From: Drosophila pseudoobscura
Taxonomy: Eukaryota; Arthropoda; Insecta; Diptera; Drosophilidae
Direction: 5' to 3'
Length of the DNA stretch: 64,000 nucleotides
Assembly: GCF_009870125.1 (NCBI RefSeq)
Contig: NC_046680.1
Coordinates: 5,456,001-5,520,000 of the forward strand
The notes beneath the pieces were generated by a model that had not been told where the DNA came from, did not search any database, and saw only the letters and a list, made by a program, of their open reading frames with translations. This document shows, piece after piece, positions 55,530 through 64,000 of this stretch (the first letter of the stretch is position 1; each line of letters begins with the position of its first letter). Made by a program: the position numbers and the translations under genes.

Positions 55530-56106
55530 TTAGAAGAATTTGACACCATGGCTGCCATCTATCTCAATTAGCTCACATCTGCCCTTCTCTTCCAGCAGTC
55601 GTAGTGCATTTAGGAGTACTGACTCATCCACGCCATGGAAATCCATCTGAGTGGTGCTCTCGCCAGAAGCTATTTCGTACAGGGTGCAAATGCTGTTGGT
55701 CTGGCCCGTCTCCTGTATCCAATCGTATACCATGTTCCCATACGCCTCCAGCGTGTACCAATACACTTGCCACTCCTGGCGGCGTTTGTCCAAAGCAGTT
55801 GCATGCCCACTCCGCTGCAGTTGCTCCAGTATCACTAGTATGAGCTCCGGCGAAAGGTGTCGCTGAATTGACTCATTGTGGAATAGTGGCAAGCTCTGTT
55901 CGTTGATGCTGAGTGAAAACTTATTCGTATGCTTGAGGTATTTGAGAAAGAGATCCGTCCAGACCTTCAACTGCTGCTGTCTGGTTTCTTCGTGCGGCTG
56001 CAAACTGTCGGGAAAGTTTAATAATACATGATTTAGGTATTTTTAAATTGCCTTACGTGAAGAACGGTGGAAATGTGTACTCCCAGGGCCATTGGAATTC
56101 AGTCAT
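55530..56106 (-). CDS. Vps25: ESCRT-II subunit Vps25
   Basis: Winged-helix subunit of ESCRT-II, sorting ubiquitinated cargo at endosomes and binding ESCRT-III. Two exons (56057-56106 and 55530-56004) give 174 residues. The N-terminus has the family PWEYTFPPFFTLQPHEETRQ with the PPFFT motif that docks on Vps22/Vps36. Then QQQLKVWTDLFLKYLKH, RHLSPELILVILEQLQRSGH, and the second winged helix with CTLYEIASGE and ALRLLEEKGRCELIEIDGSH. It ends GVKFF. The 5' end is about 65 bp from dispersed repeat copy E. Confidence 0.95.
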
Positions 56107-56170
56107 ATTTTATTTGTTTATTTTCACTTAATGAACAATCTCAAACAGCTGATGATATAGCGTCTCGTAT

Positions 56171-56570
56171 AATGAAAACTTAGCCCACTTAAGCCCCCTC
56201 TTTTTAAATAGAACTACTTGAGGTAAATGGCGGAGAATATTAACGATTGTGAATTCTTCTTGTAGATTCATCCCGTCTTTCGTCTGAACTTAAAAAATAA
56301 CCACGATATTTTTCACCTGAACTGTGGTAACATTATTAAATTTTCATTATTTTCGGTGGAAAATTTGAACACCCCCTTGGTTTATAATAGGTTAATCGTT
56401 CTGCGTCAAGGATTGGAAAGCATATTGCTAGATTTTGATGTTCCGTCGAAAATTACTAGCTAGAAAACGCGCCCAGCTATGCCCACATAATTTTATACAA
56501 TAAATTACTCTATTTTTCACTAGGCTGGTTGATTTTAAACTCCTGCTTTTGTTGGATTTAGTCTAAAAAA
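56171..56570 (+). repeat. Dispersed repeat, copy E
   Basis: Begins AACTTAGCCCACTTAAGCCC about 70 bp from the Vps25 ATG and follows the same order as copies B and D: GGTAAATGGCGGAGAATATT, ATTAACGATTGTGAATTC, TTTCACCTGAACTGTGGTA, ACACCCCCTTGG, GTTCTGCGTCAAGGATTGG, TTCCGTCGAAAATTACTAG, GCCCACATAATTTTATA. One monomer only. It lies in the same orientation to Vps25 as copy D to Qsox and copy B to THOC5. Confidence 0.8.
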
Positions 56571-56879
56571 AGGTTTTAGGCTTTTAGGATAAACATGCAT
56601 TTAAACGCAATTTTCTAATTTATTGCAATTGGACAGCTGTTATTAATTAGAGAATAAATTTAATGAATTATTGTAGTTTTTAGTTCACTTTCAACCAAAG
56701 TTGCTATTTCAGCGAGTACTTACCTTTGCCGACCAAAGACTGGTATGATTCCTCCACATTCGTATCCGGTCTTTCGTATCACCTTTCCTCCGTGCACTCC
56801 TTTTAAACGCTGCTGTCCATTTCGTCTTTTAAATTATTCATGGTTTGAGAGTGGTCAGTAAAATTATTATCCCCACCAC

Positions 56880-58215
56880 ACGGGCCAAGTAGTATAGGCC
56901 CTCTATACTATTGCCGAAGCTCCTTTTGTGGGTGCAGATTCGCAGCATACAACATTATTTCAACAATTTTTCGCCCAAGGGCTGTGCCCAAGGACTTCAA
57001 TCTGTTGCTACTTATTTTATGGGCTATCAAAGGATCCTTTGAATTGCTAAAATAGCGTTGCAGCATTTTTCTGATCATGAGCACTTCGTTCTGGTAACTT
57101 AAGCGTAAGCCATCGTCCATCGAGTCCCCATAAAATGGGGAAATTGGGGAATTTGGCTGCACATCGACCAATAATGTCTAGATTGGCCCGGCAATGGTCA
57201 GTCACCACCGCCAGCAGGTTGTTCCGATATCCTGTTTTGATAATCTTGCTTAGAACTTCATCAAGAGCGTACCATATTTTTCGCGAACCTATGTAGGTGC
57301 GACTCGTCTGTGACTGGAACCTGTTGAATGCAAGAATTCGAAAATATAATGTTGTTAAGTATAAGGATAATAACTTACCACACGAATGTACAAATATTGG
57401 AATGCCGTAGCTGACACGTTGCTTGCAGCTATTGCCAGCACTTTCCACCTCGATATCGGAAGAAATGTCTGTAAATACATATATAGTTATTATTTATAAT
57501 TTGCCGAAGCAGCTGGATCAGGAGGTGGAGACGGTTGAGTCCAACACTTACCATATGAGGGATATGATACTCATCTATCATGATGAAAAAAGGTTCGTTC
57601 TTGAAATATGTCAAGTGAGACACGAAGTTAATTTTTCCCTCCAACATTTCCGGCCGCTTTAAATAGTTTATACATTTTCTTAGCTGATCATCCACAAATG
57701 GCACTTTTTGGAATGTTTTGAAAAGATAGAATATTGGGCAGAAGTGGCGGTGGGGGGGGGGGGGGGGGGGGGGGGGGGGGTGGGGCAGCAGCAACAGCAA
57801 CGTTAGATGTTAGCTTCCTCCTCCCACGCTTTGCCGGCACAGGAGCCTGCGCTAACTGGTTGTTGGTACTGCATTTCCTTGTTGGCGATGCCGCAGCAGG
57901 AGGCCTAGACACTGCATCTGGTATACCCAGCGGTCGTTGCTGCTTGTGGTAACAGTGCTCGAGAGTGACTACATAGCCATTGTCTCCGAATGCTAAAATA
58001 AGGCAAAGAAACCAAGATAAATTGCTCCTTGCAAAGAACTGCATTTAAATACACACTTGCTGCTGATGATGTTGAGCTTGTCGGGGGTACCAAATGGCAA
58101 TTGGCAGCGGCCACTTGGCCAGCGGCTGCTGTTCAATAGTGCGCTTCACCGTGGCCGTCTGCTGTGCTGTTTCACTGGCCTGTACCGTGGTCGTATCCAT
58201 ATCACTATCCATTCA
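56880..58215 (-). pseudogene. hAT/BED-like gene with several frame breaks
   Basis: Minus-strand pieces suggest one ancestral gene. A start near 58200 (MDTTTVQASETAQQTATVKR) leads to a zinc-finger-like stretch (YVVTLEHCYHKQ, about 57960), a Pro run, then FVDDQLRKCINYLKRPEMLE, YFKNEPFFIMIDEYHIPHM and KIWYALDEVLSKIIKTG with NLLAVVTDHCRANLDIIGR. The last phrases resemble hAT-family transposase-derived proteins (VTDNxxN). Frame changes are needed within exon 1, at the poly-C tract (57752-57780 read as G on plus) and near 57170, so it looks broken, unless some changes are assembly errors. I do not recognise a named orthologue. Whether it was a domesticated host gene or an element is open. Confidence 0.4.
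57752..57780. repeat. 29-nt pure G homopolymer (C on the minus strand)
   Basis: An uninterrupted run of 29 G on the plus strand. On the minus strand it encodes a Pro run in the hAT/BED-like frame. Runs this long are rare in fly coding DNA and hard to sequence, so the stated length should not be trusted to the base. Confidence 0.9.
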
Positions 58216-58635
58216 CTTGCAATTCCAGCACTTGCACTTTAGATCGGATCGAAATTGTTTTGAAATTTTCGCGTGCGCCACAGTTGAGAGTTGAAATTTA
58301 ATTTGGTTTTGCAGCCCTAGTCAAGTCACGACACGACACGCACCTATCGACTGTTTTAAAAACAGAGGAGAACGTACTATCTACTATAACAACGTACTCC
58401 ATAAGAACGTACTATAGTATTATAAATTATATTAATCAATTGATTGATTATTATTAATATAATATATATATATATATATAATAAAAATATTCTTTCGATA
58501 CTATTGAATCGATTCTGCCAACGATTCTGCAGCCCTAGGCAAAAGATCCGTTATGTTTTGGCGTCGCCCGCGGAAAAATTCAGAAAAAAAAGTGGAGCGA
58601 GACGGACATAATTTAAAGTGTCTAGTTAGAATTTA

Positions 58636-59187
58636 ATGGAGCAAATCGGAAAAAAACGGAATCGGACTCGGAAACCGACGCACCGACCGGATCACCTACG
58701 GGATCACGACTACGCGCAGCCCACACAAATTTATATCTCTCACTTCAGCAGTAGTAGTGATGACTTTGACTTATCAACTGAAAGTGGAGAATTTTCCGGG
58801 CATTTATCCAACGCGTCCTCAACAGTCGTCAATGGGTACGGGATCGTGCTGCAGAGCGGAAAGGCAGGCGAGCGCTTGCTGATAAAGCAAGGCAAGCAGG
58901 AGATGCTAAGCCCAAGAGAAATACGGACGCTCATTTCTCTTGTAGCGAAATATTTTATAAAGAACAACATTAAAATGACGGCGGAAGACAGCAGAGGCTT
59001 GGGGCGAAACATGAAGAGAGTTTTTCCCTTGGAGTCAGAAAATTGGGCCCAGAAACTTTATACTTGTCATAAAAACAGTGTCCGAGCGGAAAGGAAAGGC
59101 AAGAAAGCCAAGTCAGACAGTATCGCCACTGCTGCTGCTGCCCCAGCCCCTGTCTCTTCCGCCGCCAACAACGGCGCCCACATATAA
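58636..59187 (+). CDS. Uncharacterised 183-residue basic protein
   Basis: A single exon. It begins with a basic tract (MEQIGKKRNRTRKPTHRPDH), then a Ser/Asp-rich acidic stretch (YISHFSSSSDDFDLSTESGE). A folded-looking part follows (LSPREIRTLISLVAKYFIKN with MTAEDSRGLGRNMKRVF, then WAQKLYTCHKNSVRAERKGK) and a low-complexity Ala tail. The helix-rich region with conserved aromatic and basic residues resembles a small DNA-binding or protein-interaction module, but I cannot name it. The acidic and basic halves suggest a nuclear protein. The frame is clean and follows host codon use, so I take it as a real gene. Confidence 0.65.
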   Translation: MEQIGKKRNRTRKPTHRPDHLRDHDYAQPTQIYISHFSSSSDDFDLSTESGEFSGHLSNASSTVVNGYGIVLQSGKAGERLLIKQGKQEMLSPREIRTLISLVAKYFIKNNIKMTAEDSRGLGRNMKRVFPLESENWAQKLYTCHKNSVRAERKGKKAKSDSIATAAAAPAPVSSAANNGAHI

Positions 59188-61631
59188 GGACATATTAAAC
59201 ATATAATGTTTATAAAAGACTAGGTATGTATTTATGGTATGGTATTTAAAACTCAGGTGCTGGGTGGAGCCGGACTCCACCAAGCAAGTATGAATTTCCC
59301 CCTCACCACTCACCCGTTTGAAAAATTGCAAAAAAATTTATGTATATAGTGATGGGAGTTGGGAGGCGCCTCCGTACCAGTTGGAGTTTACCTGGCCAAC
59401 TCCCATCACTAGAAATCGTCTTCTTCGTCTTCAAAATTTACAAATTTTGAGAGAAATATTGAGCGAAAATTAAAAAAACCTGCGTATGGAAATTTCTAAA
59501 TTCTAGACCGCAAGCGGGAACCCTGTATGTAATTACCACCAGTGGGCAGCACTGAACAAATATTTAAATGATGATTCAAAGAATTTAACGGCCCACTTAA
59601 CCGAAACTGTATTTAATAATTTATTCTGGCAGTTGGTGGAATATAATCCATTACGTTTCATGTTTACTCAGTCCCGGCCCAACCAAATTAGAACTCGTAT
59701 TTTCCATTTACATTCAAATGAAATACTTTTTAATTGGTCTTAAATAGAAAAAAATTGTGTACATAAACATTTCCTCGGGCTTTTTCATACAGTTTGATGG
59801 GGTGTGGTGTCTTGCTTTGGTTTATTTCAAACGTTTGTAGTCCGGTTTCTCGGAGAAAGTAAACATGTAGAGACAATAGTTTTTTTTTTTTTTTTTGCAT
59901 TTTGGTGGATAATCAAAGTACTCACACGTATATATATATATATTTAATTGTATCTGCAATATATTCTTGTTTAATATACGTTAAGTACTAGCAGGCGCAA
60001 TACATTCAATATCTTTTTTCTGTTCAGTTAGGGTCTTTTTCTAGAGTCCTTTGCTTGTGTTCAATCAGACCTGCGCGGCATTCTATAGGTTTGAAATCAT
60101 TTACACTAATTTGAGTTTTATGTTATTAGCTGATTTACGTTAATTTGGTTTTGCTTATACAATTTGCATGCTGTGGGTGCTTAATAAATATCTTTATCCT
60201 CTGTGTGCGTGCCTTGCCATTAACTATCGTAATACATTTATTTATTTTCTTTCTGTAGTAGGGACAAGGTTTCGTGTTGCTGTGGGATCGGGTCTAATGG
60301 GGATAGAGTTAGGAGGAGATCCTTAGCATGTTAGATACAACATATAATATGTATATAGTTATCTTTTGGTTTTGCACTTTATTTTATTTGTTTTTTTTTT
60401 TTTGTACACATGCGTGAAATTCTGTAGGGAGCGAAGGTTTCTCTTGATAGTACCGTACCGTTTAGAGTATGTGTATTAGTTAGCTAATGTTCAAAGAGCT
60501 TTACAGTTAGTTCCTAGTTAACAAGTGAGGTTTGGTTGAAATCTTTCTTTGCTAGATAGGTATTCTTTTGTATGCTGTCTTTCATTTTCCCACCGTATGC
60601 CTGCCATTTAATATCCAAGTCATTTACATAGCATTGCATTCGATTTATTAATCTTCCAGTATATAGGTATTATATAAATAATAAAGCAATTAAGAGTTCT
60701 CTTCAAAAAAATACAAAATAAATGCCTTCATGTGTGTGTGCTTAAAGCATCTATATTGATGAAAATGTACACTTGAAATGCTTCGCTCTGGATCGCTTAA
60801 AAAATAAAAGAAATACAGATGCAACAAAAAAAAGGGCATTAGAATTCCGCTCAAAATTGTTTCCTAACATTTGCTTCGTAATTGGAAGGAATATTTGGTT
60901 CAGAGGTGTAAAGCGGCAGTTGGATAGTACAAAGATACAAAATTAAAAAGTAGACATTTTAAACGAAAGTTCTTAAAGCACGTTTTCTTCTGTTTTTGGT
61001 GAATGAAACGTGAAACAAATCTTAAGCCTGTGTGTCTATATCTATATATCTTACGATAATAATCAGCGGCAAATCAAATAAACAATTGATTCCTTACAAA
61101 ATACATAAAACATAATCCGCCAGCATTCAATAGATAATGTACATTTACAGTTCTCAAATCTTATACATACACATTCATATATATATTTGGGTTTTGTTTA
61201 ATATTATTGATAATCTACTTAAAATGGCATGTGGTGACATGTATTACAATACATTATACATATAGTACATACATTTATATATCATAATAGATCGATTTCC
61301 AAGTTGGTATAAAATGCATGCAAGTTGAAGGACAGACAAATCAAGTCCCTCCTATATTTATGTTAAGCTTGCATTGCTCCGTGTGTTGGGTCTGGTCTTC
61401 GTGTGTTTTTCTATGTGTCTTCTGTTGTTGGCCTATCGTCTAGATTTGAGTTATTACATATACATTCATAAAGTTTTGGGATTCTAGAATCACTGCACGT
61501 ATAGTATGACAGCATGTTGTTTCACACAATGCTTCATATTTTCGACTAACGACTAATACTAGGTATAGCTAGAGACCCTAAGCTACAATTTTTGCCTAAG
61601 ACTGTTCCGGGTATCCAGTGGCTGCGCTGCT
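59188..61631 (-). other. Probable stan 3' UTR and intergenic region
   Basis: No coding frame stands out. The stretch is AT-rich with short tracts and homopolymers (T run at 59881-59896). The long 3' UTR of stan is expected to occupy the right part, but its end cannot be set from sequence alone. A 16-bp inverted repeat at 59347-59411 lies close to the left border and is listed separately. Confidence 0.4.
59347..59411. repeat. 16-bp perfect inverted repeat, 33-nt loop
   Basis: Arms TAGTGATGGGAGTTGG (59347-59362) and CCAACTCCCATCACTA (59396-59411) are exact complements. Both arms end in TA, as at a TA target-site duplication. It could be a minute foldback element, a stable RNA stem in a 3' UTR, or chance. 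No polyA signal is seen inside it. Confidence 0.85.
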
Positions 61632-64000
61632 CTACTTTGCAAGCGGCTCAAGGTAGCAGCGCACCGTATTGTTCTCATCCAGCATGGCCGATAGATGACG
61701 CTGTTGATGGTGAGGGGGATGCGAATGGGGGTTACTGTGTGATGTATGCGACGACGATGATGTTGTGGACTGCGGTGATAGTTTCTGAAGCTGTTGCCGC
61801 TTCTGTGCAGGCGTCTGATTGGCAGGTGGCAGCGGTGGTCCGGTGTTGCCGTGACCAAATAGCTCGTTTACCGCCAAACGGGCGCTCGGTGACTTGGCAT
61901 GCTGTTGCCTAAGCGCGCCCCGCATGGAGCCCTCACCAACGCCGCCGCTAACCCCAAAAACCGCACCATTGTGTTCTGGGTGCGCTCCTCCTATTACTGC
62001 TTGCGCTGATCCGGGGGGTAGCGTTCCATAATCAACGGGCGCTCCATGCTTGCGCTGCTGACGCCTAAAGTAGGATTGAAATTTACTTGTTGCCTTTTTC
62101 CCTGAATTCGATCTTTGCGTTAGTAACTTACTGAAACCGCCGTTTAAAGTCCTCATCCTGTAGCGCCATTAATCGACGCATTCGCTCAGCACTTTGGGGT
62201 GGTAACCCGTGCGAATCATCCTCCATATCGCTTTCCTCGTCTTCCTCCTCCTCATCACAGACGCCATCGTGCAGTTGCTCTGCGGCAGTTGTCTCTTCAT
62301 CATCCTCATCCTCGTCGTCCTCCTCGTCGGCAGTGCAACGTCTCGCAGATATTGGCTGCGCCAGCGAATGTTGCTGCTGCTGTTGGTTTCGGGATGAGAC
62401 ACTACCTCCACTTAGACTGCCACCATAGCGACTACCGCCAGCAGCCACTGCCGCACGCATGTTGTTAAAAACGCCGGTGCCCACGCTGTTGTTATAGACC
62501 TCATCCACATCAAAGTCACCCACTTCGTAGTGCTGGGCATCAGAGTTGCGATTACTGAGTATCTCCTCGTACACAGGCCCGCCATCCGCTCCGCCGACAC
62601 TGCCTTGATTATAGTAGGCATCGCCCAGATCACAGTTGGAATGCTTATTTCTATATTGACGCTGCATGAACTCCTGCTGGTACTGCGCCATGTGCGGCGG
62701 CGGAGCAGGGAGCTGTTGCTGGCCACCAGCTCGTCGCTGCTGCTGCTGTTGTTGCTGATGCTGCAAGTGCAACAGATGAGCATGCTGCTCGGCCTGCTCC
62801 TCATCGGAGGAGAGTTGCTGCTGCTGTTGTTGCCTTTGTTGGCGCAGCTGCTGCTGCTGTTGATAGTAGGCAGCAGTGTTTGGTGGCTGTGGTGGGTCCA
62901 GGGCCTCGGCATAGTGCGGATGTGCTTGTTGTCCTGGCTTGGTCTTCTTGTACGATGGATAGAACAGCACTTGGGAGGCTGCAGTGGCCCGGCTGTGGAG
63001 GGAACCACTCGGAGAGGCCGGAATAGCTCCTACGCCACCCCTCTTTTTCTTGCCATGCTGGCTGTTTGGCTTTTGCGTCCAGTAGAACACCTCATGGGCC
63101 TGCTGCGGAGAGGATGTTGCTGCCCCAGCGTTGTTGTAGTACTCGCGTTGCGCCTTCATCCCGCCAGCCGTCTGCTTCCAGCTGTAGTAGTCCGGTTGGT
63201 GGTAATAGGCCTCCCCCAAAGGTGGCTGTTGCTGCTGCTGCTTGTGGGCGAATATCAGGTGCGTAGATCCTGCCGAGCTCGTTGGCGATGCATGACCGGT
63301 GGAGCGCAAAGTATTCCCTCTTTCCAGCACTACATGACCGCCAAGAGACTGAGATGGCTGCAGGGTGCCCGTTATTAGCCCGCTCTTTAATGTGCGTCTC
63401 TGCTGGGCTTCGTTGAGCTCACAATCGGAACTGGCGCCCATGATGGCATCTTCGGTAGCCGACATATGCTGCTGCTGTTGCTGCTCGTCGTGGGCGTCAT
63501 CATTTGTCCCCAACGGTAGTTTGGATTTCTTTGCAGTCGAAACGCTGCAGAGTGTTCCAGCGTTGGTGCCACCAAGTCCAGTACCACCTCCGGCCACTAT
63601 ACCTGAAGAAATTGAGGTCTTGGAGCAACGCAGACACTTGGGAAGCCATGCGTGCTGTCGCACATATTTGCGATACTCTCGGCGAATTTTCTCATTCTGG
63701 ATGCAATGGAACACAAAGATATAGAGTCCCAAGAGGGTGTTGAAACAGATGAAGTTATATCCATAGATGCCGGTCACGTCCTCATCCATTTTAGCTCCGC
63801 GCAAATAGAAATAGGCTGAGCACCAAACAGCGCTGAGCAGCAGGAAGAACACAAACGAGCAACGTATGTCGAAGCTGCAATCAAGGAGACAGCACCAAAA
63901 GATTATCCCATCGGTTATCGACGAAAAGTGTGAGAGATCTTACCGAACAGTGGCAAGGCGTGTGTGCTCTTTGGTCTTCAATCCGGTCCGACTCTTGCGG
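61632..64000 (-). CDS. stan: Starry night/flamingo (seven-pass cadherin), C-terminal part
   Basis: Planar cell polarity cadherin, a seven-TM adhesion GPCR; the gene continues beyond the right edge. Exons here: 63944-64000 (partial), 62132-63874 and 61632-62064. [19 protein letters not shown] joins [20 protein letters not shown] in TM5 or TM6, then [20 protein letters not shown] is the last TM helix. The cytosolic tail follows: [20 protein letters not shown], then about 600 residues rich in Gln, Gly, Ser and acidic runs ([11 protein letters not shown]). CAG/CAA repeats encode the poly-Q tracts, so their lengths are likely variable. The last exon ends [17 protein letters not shown]. The intron between the last two exons is 67 bp. 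Confidence 0.95.

Noticed and set aside
62530-63378. 282-codon Leu-rich plus-strand frame
   Set aside because: Antisense of the stan poly-Gln tail; CAG repeats read backwards give CTG leucines.

Overview
The window is Drosophila nuclear DNA. Nearly every protein-coding gene has a clear fly orthologue, introns are mostly 50-70 bp with gtaagt-type donors, promoters carry fly core elements (TATCGATA DRE, GGTCACACT Motif 1, GTATATTT-type Motif 6), and INE-1/DINE-1-like Helitron relics and I-clade LINEs are present. The gene set belongs to Muller element C (D. melanogaster 2R), with blocks from different melanogaster regions joined together. I cannot fix the species. All exon limits below were placed by hand from splice consensus and reading phase.

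Layout. 0-7 kb: G-alpha-s (+) and the neuropeptide gene Orcokinin (-), which has two alternative last exons. 8-11.7 kb: a mobile-element and pseudogene patch (Tc1 fragment, two DINE-like copies, a lipase relic, LINE RNase H debris). 11.8-20.4 kb: Stoml2 (+) with the intronless APC/C activator fzr2 nested in an intron, COX15 (-), a DUF2358 mitochondrial-type protein (+) and THOC5 (-). 20.4-21.5 kb: a complex copy of an unnamed dispersed repeat. 22.6-30 kb: alpha-catulin (+), a four-TM protein (-) and Fmo-1 (+). 31-32.7 kb: repeats. 32.9-43.3 kb: a dense block with AFG1-type ATPase (+), an aldehyde dehydrogenase pseudogene, Dera (+), a secreted protein (-), Nup54 (-), a 60-residue membrane protein (+), BolA2 and mevalonate kinase (+, probably one dicistronic unit) and Spt4 (-). 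43.7-48 kb: a broken I-clade LINE with a DINE-like Helitron inserted in it. 48.3-59.2 kb: TMEM183 homologue (+), Qsox (-), a DHHC acyltransferase (+), a PPR-protein fragment, Vps25 (-), a hAT/BED-like gene with several frame breaks and a 29-nt G run, and an uncharacterised 183-residue protein (+). 59.2-64 kb: the 3' end of starry night/flamingo (-), running off the window.

The genes are ordinary housekeeping, signalling and mitochondrial genes, not one pathway; mitochondrial functions recur (Stoml2, COX15, AFG1, the DUF2358 protein). The most unusual signals are: (i) a dispersed repeat whose copies lie just outside the 5' ends of several genes (G-alpha-s, THOC5, Qsox, Vps25); (ii) a perfect 42-bp palindrome with half-copies elsewhere; (iii) two GC-AG introns; (iv) a 37-nt micro-exon in Orcokinin; (v) an aldehyde dehydrogenase relic between direct repeats.
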